A stretch of DNA of 64,000 nt from Anoxybacillus ayderensis (GCF_000833605.1 NZ_JXTG01000012.1:1-64000), one strand, 5' to 3'; positions 52,477 to 61,587 are shown, numbered from the stretch's first letter. Numbers and translations are program-made. The notes: generated by a model from the letters alone, not told the origin.

Positions 52477-52716
52477 ATGGGGAAAAAGCATATTCATATA
52501 TATGTTGGTAGCCAATATTGTTCACAACAACATTTTCCTTATCACAATCACTGCCTAAACCATTGTTACCGTTACAGAAGTAACTGTCATTGTCATTTCC
52601 ATTATATACCCCACAAAAAACATTGTAAAAAACGTCATAATACATGCTATAAAAATCATCAATATAAAAATAAAGGCTATCCATGCACTTACTGTGTCGA
52701 AGATGATGACGAATAA
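52477..52716 (+). CDS. His/Cys/Tyr-rich small protein
   Basis: A 79-residue protein with about 13 His, 9 Cys and 10 Tyr, arranged as HC, CHCHFH and CYKNH pairs (LNHCYRYRSNCHCHFHYIP), with a basic middle and an acidic end (VEDDDE). It has no signal peptide or membrane helix. The composition suggests metal binding or oxidative Tyr/Cys cross-linking, as in some spore-coat proteins. ATG follows GGGAGGTGAAAAA. It sits between two SPOCS genes. I recognise no named family. Confidence 0.6.
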   Translation: MGKKHIHIYVGSQYCSQQHFPYHNHCLNHCYRYRSNCHCHFHYIPHKKHCKKRHNTCYKNHQYKNKGYPCTYCVEDDDE

Positions 52717-52739
52717 AAGACTACAGGAGGATGAAAATA

Positions 52740-53252
52740 ATGAAAAAGATAGGAATTACACCTGATCACTTATATCCAATCGGTTGCACACCATTTTTCC
52801 ATTATGAAACTGATTCTATCGTTCTTCATCCTCCTCAATCCCCTCATTTGCATACAATTGAAGTGCTTGTTTCTATATCCATGGATCGAAAAAAGACATT
52901 GCAAACCCCCTCAGGAAAAAAATTAATTTTTTTAGGGAAAAAACATATTCGTATCAACTATGAAACAACCAATCATACGATCTCAGTAGTCGAATGTTCA
53001 ACTCCACTTAGTATTACAGTTTTTCAATGCGAACACATCCATGATATTTTTGTTGCCATTGAGGATATAGATGTAATTAAACGTCACAAACGCCTATTAT
53101 TTGTATACACCTTTTTATGTGTTATTCCAATTAACTTAAGAGGCAACTGTATTTGCTCAAATCCACCAAAACCACAAATAACTTCTATACCAAATACAAA
53201 AAATAACCTGTATTTGTCCCCTAACATTCAACGCATATCGAAAAATCAATAA
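52740..53252 (+). CDS. Diverged SPOCS-like protein, fourth copy
   Basis: A 170-residue protein. The N-terminal part keeps a degenerate SPOCS outline: GITPDHLYPIGCTPFFHYE, then IEVLVSISMDRKKTLQTPSGKKLIF, IRINYETTNHTISVVECSTPLSITVFQ, where the usual VHS..FE strand is replaced. The C-terminal third (SNPPKPQITSIPN) is unrelated and proline-rich. The assignment is weaker than for the other three. ATG at 52740 is chosen because AGGAGG lies 9 bases upstream, although an ATG touches that site at 52731. Closes the cluster and converges on the acyl-CoA dehydrogenase. Confidence 0.5.
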   Translation: MKKIGITPDHLYPIGCTPFFHYETDSIVLHPPQSPHLHTIEVLVSISMDRKKTLQTPSGKKLIFLGKKHIRINYETTNHTISVVECSTPLSITVFQCEHIHDIFVAIEDIDVIKRHKRLLFVYTFLCVIPINLRGNCICSNPPKPQITSIPNTKNNLYLSPNIQRISKNQ

Positions 53253-53283
53253 GCCTGCTGATTACCGGTTTATTGATTTTTCG
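53239..53283. terminator. Bidirectional terminator after the SPOCS cluster
   Basis: CGAAAAATCAATAA pairs perfectly over 14 bases with TTATTGATTTTTCG around a 17-base loop. It includes the stop codons of both convergent genes, with A/T-rich arms serving as tracts. Confidence 0.78.
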
Positions 53284-54944
53284 TCTTCCCTCGTTTCATT
53301 CATCACTAAATCAAAATGACGAACCGATAACATCTCGTCATCGAATAAATCGCATCCCCAAATATGCTGTAAAAAGAGGCGAGCGATGATTTGTTTGCGT
53401 TCGCTTTCTTCCGCTTCTTTTAACGCAACGACACTTACATACAAGTCGCAAAGGCGGTTGGCGATTTTTTTGGCGTGATACGTTTGCACGTCTTCATGTT
53501 GTCCGTGCAGTTTTTGAAGCGACTGCACCAATTCATGCAGCCCGCTTTCGACCGGTTTAGCAAATACACGTATTTCGCTAGGAAGTGCAGCTAGTTGTTC
53601 GCTTATTGTTTGAATAAATGTTTCATGAATGCAATATTTGCGGATAAGACGCAACACTTCGAGTCCTAAAATGTTTGCTGTTCCTTCCCACACTGTCAAC
53701 ACTTGTGCATCGCGAAGCAAACGCGGCGTGACAAAATCTTCGATATAGCCGTTGCCACCGTGCATTTCAATTGCTTCATGGGCAAATGTAATGGCTTCTT
53801 CGGCTGTACGCATTTTTAAAAGCGCAATTAATAAGCGATTCCATGCTTTTTCTTGCTCAGACGCGCGATCTGGCGCGCGCATGACACGGTCAAAAAAGGA
53901 GATTAGCTCAAAACAAGCGCTCGTTTGCACTTCTTGACGCGCCGTTAAGTTCGCTAGCGTTTCTTTCACCATCGGATACGATGTAAGTGTATGCCCAAAT
54001 GCTTGTCGATTTTCCGCATATTGCTTCGCTTCTTCTAGCGCTCGCTTCATGATGCCAATCGAGGCGACGGCATTGCAGACACGCGATAAGTTGAGCGCTT
54101 CCATCATATAATAAAACCCTTTTTTCGCATCACCAATTAAATAAGCTTTTGCCCCTTCAAATACGACTTCCGCTGACGGCACAGCGCGAACGCCGAGTTT
54201 ATCTTTGAGGCGGCGAATGTGAATGCCGTTTAATGTGCCGTCATCATTACGCCACGGCACTAAAAATAAACTAAGCCCTTTCGTCCCCGGCTCGCTTCCG
54301 TCGATACGGGCAAGCACTAAGGCAACACCACACATGCCAGCGTTGCTCGCAAAATATTTTTCTCCATAAATTTCATAATGATTGCCGCATAAAACGGCGC
54401 GCACTTCATTGGCGCCAACGTCAGAACCGCCTTGCCGTTCCGTTAAAAACGTCGCCCCTTCATACAACTCGACTTCTCCTGTCGAAATGACGTGCGGCAA
54501 ATATTTTGCTTTGATTCGTTCGTCCGCAAAATGCTCTAACACGTACGCCGTTGCCATCGTAAGTGTCACCGGGCAATAAAACCCCGGCTCGACTTGTGAT
54601 AACAAATAGCCTTGGGCATACGAGTAAATGTAATTACCAACACGGCCAAGCGCAGGAATCGGTTTATGAACATAGCCGACAATGCCTGTTTCATACGTTT
54701 CTTTCACCGTTTGCTTATATCCTTCGTTCACCCATATTTCAGAAATATCGTTACCAAAACGGTCATATTTGATGAGCCGCGGCTGGCCTTCACGGTCGGT
54801 ATGTACCGCGCGGCGGTCGATATCGGTCATGCAACGTTGCCAAAACTTCTCTAACTCTTCTTCCGCATACGCAAAAAATTCTTCGTCTAAATATTTTTTT
54901 AAATTAGCAAGTAAGTTCGGATCAACTTCTTGTAGCCGTTTCAT
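53262..54944 (-). CDS. Acyl-CoA dehydrogenase (AidB-like)
   Basis: A 560-residue flavoprotein of the acyl-CoA dehydrogenase superfamily, AidB-like subgroup (longer than the 380-residue standard type). FAD/substrate loops are FLTERQGGSDVGANEVRAV and YFASNAGM, and the C-terminal domain has MHGGNGYIEDFVTPRLLRDAQVLTVWEGTANI. The EALDFVEMH-type region reads ITFAHEAIEMHGG. It probably desaturates an acyl-CoA made by the upstream ligase. The start overlaps the ligase stop by about 23 bases. It is the last gene of a merR-led operon. Confidence 0.86.
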   Translation of the reverse strand: MKRLQEVDPNLLANLKKYLDEEFFAYAEEELEKFWQRCMTDIDRRAVHTDREGQPRLIKYDRFGNDISEIWVNEGYKQTVKETYETGIVGYVHKPIPALGRVGNYIYSYAQGYLLSQVEPGFYCPVTLTMATAYVLEHFADERIKAKYLPHVISTGEVELYEGATFLTERQGGSDVGANEVRAVLCGNHYEIYGEKYFASNAGMCGVALVLARIDGSEPGTKGLSLFLVPWRNDDGTLNGIHIRRLKDKLGVRAVPSAEVVFEGAKAYLIGDAKKGFYYMMEALNLSRVCNAVASIGIMKRALEEAKQYAENRQAFGHTLTSYPMVKETLANLTARQEVQTSACFELISFFDRVMRAPDRASEQEKAWNRLLIALLKMRTAEEAITFAHEAIEMHGGNGYIEDFVTPRLLRDAQVLTVWEGTANILGLEVLRLIRKYCIHETFIQTISEQLAALPSEIRVFAKPVESGLHELVQSLQKLHGQHEDVQTYHAKKIANRLCDLYVSVVALKEAEESERKQIIARLFLQHIWGCDLFDDEMLSVRHFDLVMNETREDEKSINR

Positions 54945-56451
54945 GATCCATCCCCCTTAACACTTGTTTTAATATTTTCCCTGTCGCATTGCGCGGCAGT
55001 TCATGAATGGCTTCGTAAAGTTTTGGAATTTTATAGTCTGCGAGTTTATCCGAAAGAAAACGTTTACATTCTTCCTCAAGCTGCTCGATTGGCTCTTTTG
55101 TTACAACAAACGCTTTCACCGTTTCGCCCCATTCACGATGCGGCACACCAACAACAGCCACATCGACAATCGCCGGATGCAGCTTTAGTGCATCTTCCAC
55201 TTCTTTCGGGTAAATGTTCACCCCGCCGGAAATAATCATATCTTTTTTTCGATCGACGATCCAAATGTACCCATCTTCGTCACAGCGCGCTAAATCGCCT
55301 GTGTATAGCCAGCCGTTTTTCACCGTTTCCGCTGTTTTTTCTTCATCTTTGTAATAGCCTTTCATAATACCTTCTCCAGCTAAGACGACTTCACCAACCT
55401 CGCCAGGCGGAACTTCTTTGCCGTGTTCATCGACAATTTTCACTTCACAATGAAGAGCAGCATCTTTGCCCACGCTCCCTGCTTTTGTCGCGTGTTCTTC
55501 TGGCGATAAATACGTCCCGTTCGGACCGGCTTCCGTTAGTCCGTATAAACACATGAGTCGATCGGTGCGAAACTGTTTGGCGACAAATTGCACTTCCTTT
55601 GCCGATAGCGGTGCGCCGCCATACGTCCAATATTGGACGGACGATAAATCGTATTCGTGAAGACGCGGATGCTGTGCCGTGAGTAAATAAGCAACTGGTG
55701 CTCCGAAAAAGTGGGTAATTTCGTGTTTCGTGATCAGTTGTAGCAATGCTTCTGGGGAAAACGTTGCTGATAACACATGGGTGGCCCCGACGTACATGCC
55801 GCCGACAAAAAATAAATGAAGCGGTGCGGAATGGCTAAGCGGCATCATATGCAATAGGCGGCTATGTTTATCCATTTTCGTTTCGAGCGCCATCATCGTT
55901 GCGACGGCTAAAATATTGCGGCACGTGAACAAGACACCTTTCGGTCGACCTGTCGTTCCTGACGTGTATAAAATCGTCGCTTCGTCATCTTCGTTCAGCG
56001 AGCAAACGATCGGGAACGTATAGCCGTTTGCAATGAGCTGGGTCAGCGAACGCCAACCGTCTGTTGCCTCTCCTGTTTTCACCCAAATGACGTCAACTGT
56101 ATGAACAAGCGAGGCAAGTTCTTCATAAATCCAATCGTGCGCGATGACAGCTTTTGCTTCGCTATGTTCGATAATGTATTGCACTTCTTGGGCAGTTAGC
56201 CGCGCATTAACGGGCACGATGATTGCGCCAAGGCGTAAGACAGCAAAATACGCATATAAAAACTCTTTCGTGTTCGGCATATACAATACGACTTTATCGC
56301 CTTGTGTGATGCCAAGCGAAGCGAGCGAAGAGGCGAGCCGATTAACTGTATCGTCTACTTCTTGATAAGAAAGCGATACGTCGCCATCAATTAGTGCTGT
56401 TTTATTCGGAAACTTTCGCGCATTGCGCGCTAACAACTCAGAAATGTTCAT
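54922..56451 (-). CDS. Acyl-CoA synthetase (fatty acid-CoA ligase, AMP-forming)
   Basis: A 509-residue adenylate-forming ligase. The AMP-binding motif is ILYTSGTTGRPKGVLF. Core motif A5 is YGLTEAGP, A7 YTGDLARCDEDGYIWIVDRKKD, and A10 LPRNATGKILK, all intact. It activates a carboxylic acid to its CoA thioester, in the same family as YhfL/LcfB. The chain length is not clear from the sequence. Its start overlaps the merR stop by four bases (ATGA). The operon merR-ligase-dehydrogenase suggests catabolism of a branched-chain or medium acyl compound. Confidence 0.87.
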   Translation of the reverse strand: MNISELLARNARKFPNKTALIDGDVSLSYQEVDDTVNRLASSLASLGITQGDKVVLYMPNTKEFLYAYFAVLRLGAIIVPVNARLTAQEVQYIIEHSEAKAVIAHDWIYEELASLVHTVDVIWVKTGEATDGWRSLTQLIANGYTFPIVCSLNEDDEATILYTSGTTGRPKGVLFTCRNILAVATMMALETKMDKHSRLLHMMPLSHSAPLHLFFVGGMYVGATHVLSATFSPEALLQLITKHEITHFFGAPVAYLLTAQHPRLHEYDLSSVQYWTYGGAPLSAKEVQFVAKQFRTDRLMCLYGLTEAGPNGTYLSPEEHATKAGSVGKDAALHCEVKIVDEHGKEVPPGEVGEVVLAGEGIMKGYYKDEEKTAETVKNGWLYTGDLARCDEDGYIWIVDRKKDMIISGGVNIYPKEVEDALKLHPAIVDVAVVGVPHREWGETVKAFVVTKEPIEQLEEECKRFLSDKLADYKIPKLYEAIHELPRNATGKILKQVLRGMDHETATRS

Positions 56452-56834
56452 TCGATTCCCTCCAGTTTTTGTAATCGTTCACGAAAATCCGCCAAAATCG
56501 ACTCCATTTCTTGTTTTAACTGCATTAAATCCTCAATCCGTTCCGTCACCTCCTTTAACTTTTGCTCGCCATATGCGATTGTTTTTTCCAGCTGTTTTCG
56601 ACCGGTGCGATCGTTATCAAACAGGCTAATCATTTCATGAATTTCATCTAATGAAAAGCCGAACCGTTTCCCTCGTAAAATAAGCTTTAAAACGGCTCGG
56701 TCCTTTTTCGTATACAGCCGCTGGCCCGACTCAGTACGAATTGGTGAAATGAGCCCGCGCTCTTCATAATAGCGGATCGTTCGTGTGCTAACATCAAACT
56801 GCTCGGCAAGTTGGGAGATCGTATAATAATTCAT
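56448..56834 (-). CDS. MerR-family transcriptional regulator (LiuR-like)
   Basis: A 128-residue regulator with an N-terminal MerR winged helix (YTISQLAEQFDVSTRTIRYYEERGLI) and a C-terminal coiled coil (KEVTERIEDLMQLKQEMESIL). It has no clustered cysteines, so it is not a metal or redox sensor. Small MerR proteins of this kind (LiuR/PsrA-like role) bind acyl-CoAs and repress branched-chain catabolic genes. It heads the operon with the ligase and dehydrogenase and presumably regulates it through the palindrome inside its promoter. ATG at 56834 follows AAAGGTG. Confidence 0.82.
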   Translation of the reverse strand: MNYYTISQLAEQFDVSTRTIRYYEERGLISPIRTESGQRLYTKKDRAVLKLILRGKRFGFSLDEIHEMISLFDNDRTGRKQLEKTIAYGEQKLKEVTERIEDLMQLKQEMESILADFRERLQKLEGIE

Positions 56835-56869
56835 CCTCTTCACCTTTATTTTTAAATTTTCTGAATTTT

Positions 56870-56898
56870 ATTTTAGTTTACGTTTACGTAAAAGTCAA
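56870..56898 (-). promoter_or_regulatory. Sigma-A promoter with LiuR-like palindrome in the spacer
   Basis: The minus strand reads TTGACT, a 17-base spacer and TAAAAT. The spacer carries TTTACGTAAACGTAAA (56877-56892), two perfect 7-bp half-sites TTTACGT/ACGTAAA separated by 2 bases. The placement between -35 and -10 is typical of MerR-family operators. Confidence 0.7.
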
Positions 56899-56974
56899 TG
56901 AAAAATGTTTATTCATATCAAAAGTACATTTGCTATAATGGTAACAACCATATTCAGAAAGGTAGGAGGACGAT

Positions 56975-57526
56975 ATGGTCTTTCCGCAAGAGCGAAAACC
57001 GTTTACGTACGCAGAGTATGTACAGCTTAGCGATGGTGATCGTTATGAAATGATCGATGGAAAGCTTTACAACATGGCACCAGCTCCTACTCCGAAACAC
57101 CAACAAGTGGTCACGCTACTTAGCGCGGAGTTTGTCACGCATTTACGTGGGAAAACAGGCCGTATATTCGTTTCTCCGATCGATGTTTGTTTTTCTAATG
57201 ACGAATGGGTTCAACCTGACATTGTTATCGTCTGCGATTCGAACAAAATTAGCGATGAACGCATTATTGGGCCACCTGATATCATTGTCGAAGTGCTATC
57301 GCCGTCTACCGCAAAAAAAGATCGGTTAATTAAATATAGACGGTACGAACAGGCAGGGGTGCACGAATATTGGATTGTTGACCCCGTTCATGAGTATGTG
57401 GAAGTACATGTGCTAAAAGACGGAGCATACCAGCTTTACGGTACGTATTTTAAAGGAGACGCGATTCCTGTTCAGCTATTTGGGCATTTTTCGATTCACG
57501 CAGACAATATTTTTCTCCCACAATGA
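56975..57526 (+). CDS. Uma2-family endonuclease-like protein (DUF820)
   Basis: A 183-residue protein of the DUF820/Uma2 family with a restriction-endonuclease-like (PD-D/ExK) fold. The catalytic strand is visible: QPDIVIVCD (PD), then PPDIIVEVLSPSTAKKDRLIKY with the E-x-L and lysine. The YAEYVQLSDGDRYEMIDGKLYNMAPAP entry is typical. These genes spread in many copies in some lineages; the cellular role is not known. The ATG follows TAGGAGGACGAT. It is divergent from merR and converges on acetoacetyl-CoA synthetase. It could be a mobile or addiction-type gene. Confidence 0.8.
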   Translation: MVFPQERKPFTYAEYVQLSDGDRYEMIDGKLYNMAPAPTPKHQQVVTLLSAEFVTHLRGKTGRIFVSPIDVCFSNDEWVQPDIVIVCDSNKISDERIIGPPDIIVEVLSPSTAKKDRLIKYRRYEQAGVHEYWIVDPVHEYVEVHVLKDGAYQLYGTYFKGDAIPVQLFGHFSIHADNIFLPQ

Positions 57527-57542
57527 AAAAAGAAGCATGTCT

Positions 57543-57570
57543 AAGGCTGTTGCCAAACGGCAACAGCCTT
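57543..57570. terminator. Hairpin between the Uma2 and acetoacetyl-CoA synthetase genes
   Basis: AAGGCTGTTGCC / GGCAACAGCCTT is a perfect 12-bp stem with a 4-base loop, placed between convergent genes. There is no clear T-tract, but stability and position suggest a bidirectional terminator. Confidence 0.6.
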
Positions 57571-57572
57571 GC

Positions 57573-59549
57573 TTATACGTTCGAATGTTCCCATTGTTTT
57601 GCAAGTTCAATAAAGAAAGAAAGCGATTCGGGGTTTGCCATTGAGCCGACGTTCACCGCTTTTTCGAGCGGGAAGCCTAACAACAGTTTGCGAATAGGGA
57701 TTTCCATTTTCTTTCCGTTTAACGTTTTTGGGATTTGGTCGACTTGGTAAATCTCATCTGGAATAAAGCGCGGTGATACGTGCGCTTTAATAGCTTCTTT
57801 CACTCGTTGTTTTAACGCATCGTCTAGCTCTACCCCTGGCTGAAGGACGACAAACAATGGCATAAACGATTTCCGCCCCATCACTTCTAAGTCAATGACT
57901 AAGCTGTCGAGAATGCCTTCAACCGTTTCAACAGCGCGATAAATTTCGCTCGTGCCCATCCTCACGCCCGCACGGTTAATCGTCGAATCGGAACGGCCGT
58001 AAATGATACAGCTCCCTTCGTCGTCAATTTTAATCCAATCTCCATGTTTCCATACGCCTGGATACGTATCAAAATAGCTTTCGAGATAGCGGTGGTCGTT
58101 TTCGTCGTTCCAGAAAAAGAGCGGCATTGAAGGCATCGGTTCCGTGATGACTAGTTCCCCGACTTCGTTGATCAGCGAATGCCCATGTTCATCAAACGCT
58201 TGCACATTCGCCCCAAGCGAACGGCATTGCAGCATGCCGGCACGAACCGGCAGCACCGGCGACCCACCGACAAATGCGGTGCATACATCCGTTCCCCCGC
58301 TGCATGAAACGAGCCAAACATCTTTCACATGTTCATACACCCAAAGAAACCCTTCGGTCGTCAGCGGCGATCCGGTCGACAGAACCGCTTGCAAATGAGA
58401 GAAATCGTAGGTATCTTTCGGCCTCATGCCTTGTTTCATGCAGACGTTAATAAACGCTGCGCTTGTGCCAAAATGGGTGATTTTTGCTTTTTCGGCAAGT
58501 TCCCATAACACGTTCGCATCTGGAAACGTCGGACTTCCGTCGTAAAGTACGACTGTTGCCCCGACTAACAGCCCGCCAACTAAAAAGTTCCACATCATCC
58601 AACCAGTCGTCGTAAACCAGAAAAACGTGCTATCGTGTGCAATGTTGTATTCAATCGATAAAATTTTCAAATGTTCTAATAAAATGCCGCCATGTCCTTG
58701 TACAATCGGCTTTGGCAACCCGGTTGTCCCGGAAGAATATAAAATCCAAAGCGGATGAGCAAACGGCACTTGTTCATATATAAGCTCGCCCTCTTCTTTC
58801 AACACGTCCGTCCATAACAAAACAGACTCGTCCCACGGACTGACATCGTTGCGTAAATACGGAACGACAATCGTCTTTTTTAACGATGGCAGTTTTTCTT
58901 GTAATTGTTTAACAATAGGTACTTTGTCGAACGTTTTTCCGTTATATTGGCAACCGTCCACCGCAAACAAAACCGTCGGCTCAATTTGTTGGAAGCGGTC
59001 GATGACGCCGTTGGCACCAAAATCCGGGGAACAACTTGACCATATCGCGCCAATGCTCGCGCACGCCAAAAACGCAACGACTGTTTCGGGAATGTTCGGC
59101 ATATAAGCAACGACGCGATCGCCTTGTTTCACGCCAAGTTTTTTCAATGCCGAAGCGACCGTCGCTGTTTGTTGTTTTAACTCTTCCCATGTCACTTCAC
59201 GTAGTGAAACACGCTCAGAACGAAACAAAAGCGCTGGCTTCTCCTTCATGTTGCGGAAAATATGTTCCGCATAGTTTAACCGTGCACCTGGAAACCAGTT
59301 TGCTCTCGGCATTTTTCGCTCCTCAAGGACGCACGTATAAGGCTTCGACGATTGAATCTCCCCATATTCCCACACTGTTTCCCAAAATTGCTCAAGTTTC
59401 TCGACCGACCATTTCCACAGCTCCGCGTGCGACTCAAACGTCAGCCCTTTATTCGTTTCTAGCCAATTCATATACTTTTTTACGCTTGATTGTTCGATTT
59501 GTTCTTTCGTCGGTGTCCATAAAATATCCCCATTCGTAACCGCTTTCAT
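57573..59549 (-). CDS. aacS: Acetoacetyl-CoA synthetase (acetoacetate-CoA ligase)
   Basis: A 658-residue adenylate-forming enzyme of the AacS/acetyl-CoA-synthetase-like class. The N-terminal ACAS_N domain includes WFPGARLNYAEHIFRN. The AMP motif is LYSSGTTGLPKPIVQG; TEPMPSMPLFFWND and GVRMGTSEIYRAVE (with YGRSDSTINRAG) are diagnostic of acetoacetyl-CoA synthetase. It converts acetoacetate with ATP and CoA to acetoacetyl-CoA. Its place beside acyl-CoA genes fits ketone-body or leucine breakdown. ATG 59549 follows AGGGGAGGTTGG. Monocistronic; its regulator is not visible. Confidence 0.85.
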   Translation of the reverse strand: MKAVTNGDILWTPTKEQIEQSSVKKYMNWLETNKGLTFESHAELWKWSVEKLEQFWETVWEYGEIQSSKPYTCVLEERKMPRANWFPGARLNYAEHIFRNMKEKPALLFRSERVSLREVTWEELKQQTATVASALKKLGVKQGDRVVAYMPNIPETVVAFLACASIGAIWSSCSPDFGANGVIDRFQQIEPTVLFAVDGCQYNGKTFDKVPIVKQLQEKLPSLKKTIVVPYLRNDVSPWDESVLLWTDVLKEEGELIYEQVPFAHPLWILYSSGTTGLPKPIVQGHGGILLEHLKILSIEYNIAHDSTFFWFTTTGWMMWNFLVGGLLVGATVVLYDGSPTFPDANVLWELAEKAKITHFGTSAAFINVCMKQGMRPKDTYDFSHLQAVLSTGSPLTTEGFLWVYEHVKDVWLVSCSGGTDVCTAFVGGSPVLPVRAGMLQCRSLGANVQAFDEHGHSLINEVGELVITEPMPSMPLFFWNDENDHRYLESYFDTYPGVWKHGDWIKIDDEGSCIIYGRSDSTINRAGVRMGTSEIYRAVETVEGILDSLVIDLEVMGRKSFMPLFVVLQPGVELDDALKQRVKEAIKAHVSPRFIPDEIYQVDQIPKTLNGKKMEIPIRKLLLGFPLEKAVNVGSMANPESLSFFIELAKQWEHSNV

Positions 59550-59664
59550 TTTCCAACCTCCCCTTTTTAAAAAGAAAGAAAATTAAGAACATTTTTATTA
59601 TACTATATGCATAAATGAAAAAATATATAAAAAGACGCATGGTCTTTGTTGCCAATACGCCTTC

Positions 59665-61587
59665 TTATCCAAACACAATTTCTTGACGTTCATCGTCCCA
59701 TTTCATTTCAACATATTTTTTTTCTTCATAAAATGTATACGTCCTTTTACCAAATTGCACAACAGTTCCTTCCCACGCGTGTTCAATATAAATGATCTCC
59801 CCTTTTGGCACAGCCAATACGGTTTTAATGCCGAGTGAAGATCCGACTTCTTTCACTTTCATTCCTTTTTGGGCATACGCTTCTCCACCGCGCAATACCC
59901 CATGAACCGTCAATGTCCCACCGGCATAAATATTGCAATTGTAACATCCTTTTCCTGTCACAATTACATCACCACTTCCATGAATGACGCTATTTAAAGC
60001 ATACGAAAGCTCAATTGCATCATTCTCTTCACGATCATATTGTCCGATAAACGTATTGAGTTCACGAAGTAAATTGGCCATCCCTTCTAAACAATGAAAA
60101 TGATTCGGACGATCCGCAAGCAAACAGCCGTCCAACTGCGAACCGATATCAAACCATTGTTCGCCGATTTGGTCTCGTTTTTGCTCACACATTGTTTTAT
60201 ACTGCCTCATTGCCTCCATCATTGTTTGAAATTTACTTTCGATCAACTTTTTCGTAATTGGATAAATATCTTGTTCGCGAATTTTAGACATGACCATAAG
60301 TTGTTGGATCGTAACAATCATTCGCTCAAGTGAGTGGCGAATTTGTTGTAATAAACCAATAAGCTGCGTAACAAGCATTTTATTTTCCCCTGATGTCACT
60401 GTACCACCAATGACGTTTTGTTGAATAAAAATCGATTGTTGCGCACGAATTTTTGCTCGATTGACATTTTGTAAAATCATAATGCTACCAAGTGCCTCAA
60501 CAACCATTTCTTCTTGAACGTTTCCTGTAATTTCGACATCACCTTTAAAATGAATGTTTCCTACTGATAAATCCACATCTCCTTGATGAACGAGCTTTGG
60601 AATGATGGAAACGACAACTGTTTTTCCTTTTTTCGCTATTTGTGGTCGTCCCCCCTGTATAGCTAAAATGCGATTTTCATCCATCGTTACCCCTTTACCA
60701 AGTTTGATTGTCACCGGATGCACTTCTTTCACAGGGATCACTTCGTTTGTCACCGTTAACCCTGGTTTCCCTTGTTGCGGGGGATGAACAACAGCAATTA
60801 AATCTCCTTCACCGACAGTCGCAATCGTTTCTATTTCCCTATAATCAACGGTCCCGTCTTCACGAACTTTTGGCTTTTTTCTCCCCTCCCCTACTTTTAC
60901 TTCCACCCAACCGTCTTTTCCTTCGATTGGTTCAATTCCTTTTGCGATCACAGCCGTTATTTTTTTCTCTGCCTGCAACGCCTCTCGAATAGCTTCTTCA
61001 TTCACTCCATACACGATTCCTAATTCTTGAAGTTTCGCCATCACTTGCTCATATGACACATCATAGATAAGTTCTGTCTCCATTTTCGCTTGTATATGTA
61101 ATTTGCTAGCTGGTTGCTGATCTTCAAGTACATAGCGGCGTCGTACACCTGGTGCAAACGTCAGCGTTGCCTCTAGCTTCTTAGCATCTATGTCAATTTT
61201 CCAAACAGATTGGGCGATGCTTTCTTCTTTCGGATAAATGCGAACGTCGTCTCCTTCTTGTAGCGTTATACTTCCTTCGATCGCTTTTCCGTTATGTAAA
61301 CAGATGACTCCTTCACCAACGACAATCGTTGGACCTTCATGCACACATTCATAATGTAAAACACCGTCTTTCACCCACGCTTTACCTTCTATTTTTTGGA
61401 TAACTGATTCGGTTTGTTGTTTTTTTGTTAGTCGGACAATAGCAGGTTGCGAAACGATACCGAACAACTTTTTACGCTCTTGTTGAACGATTTCAATGAC
61501 TACATCTTCGCGTGTCACTTGAAGCTGCTTTAGCCCTTCTTCAATCGCTTCTTCTACCGTTTGTCCTTTTACTTCGATGCCATCCAT
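59665..61587 (-). CDS. FapA family (DUF342) protein with N-terminal Jag-like domain
   Basis: A 640-residue protein. Residues 1-50 are a Jag-N/FapA-N type domain (VEEAIEEGLKQLQVTREDVVIEIVQQERKKLFGI). Next is a region matching the FapA/DUF342 family (VNEEAIREALQAEKKITAVIAKGIEPIEGKDG, then GDVEITGNVQEEMVVEALGSIMI) forming a right-handed beta helix, interrupted by a long coiled coil. The last repeats (GDVIVTGKGCYNCNIYAGGT) end the helix. FapA proteins are related to the cell-division inhibitor MinC C-domain; the function in Bacilli is unknown. The ATG at 61587 has GGCGGGGG upstream, while the open frame runs 43 codons further. Confidence 0.75.
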   Translation of the reverse strand: MDGIEVKGQTVEEAIEEGLKQLQVTREDVVIEIVQQERKKLFGIVSQPAIVRLTKKQQTESVIQKIEGKAWVKDGVLHYECVHEGPTIVVGEGVICLHNGKAIEGSITLQEGDDVRIYPKEESIAQSVWKIDIDAKKLEATLTFAPGVRRRYVLEDQQPASKLHIQAKMETELIYDVSYEQVMAKLQELGIVYGVNEEAIREALQAEKKITAVIAKGIEPIEGKDGWVEVKVGEGRKKPKVREDGTVDYREIETIATVGEGDLIAVVHPPQQGKPGLTVTNEVIPVKEVHPVTIKLGKGVTMDENRILAIQGGRPQIAKKGKTVVVSIIPKLVHQGDVDLSVGNIHFKGDVEITGNVQEEMVVEALGSIMILQNVNRAKIRAQQSIFIQQNVIGGTVTSGENKMLVTQLIGLLQQIRHSLERMIVTIQQLMVMSKIREQDIYPITKKLIESKFQTMMEAMRQYKTMCEQKRDQIGEQWFDIGSQLDGCLLADRPNHFHCLEGMANLLRELNTFIGQYDREENDAIELSYALNSVIHGSGDVIVTGKGCYNCNIYAGGTLTVHGVLRGGEAYAQKGMKVKEVGSSLGIKTVLAVPKGEIIYIEHAWEGTVVQFGKRTYTFYEEKKYVEMKWDDERQEIVFG

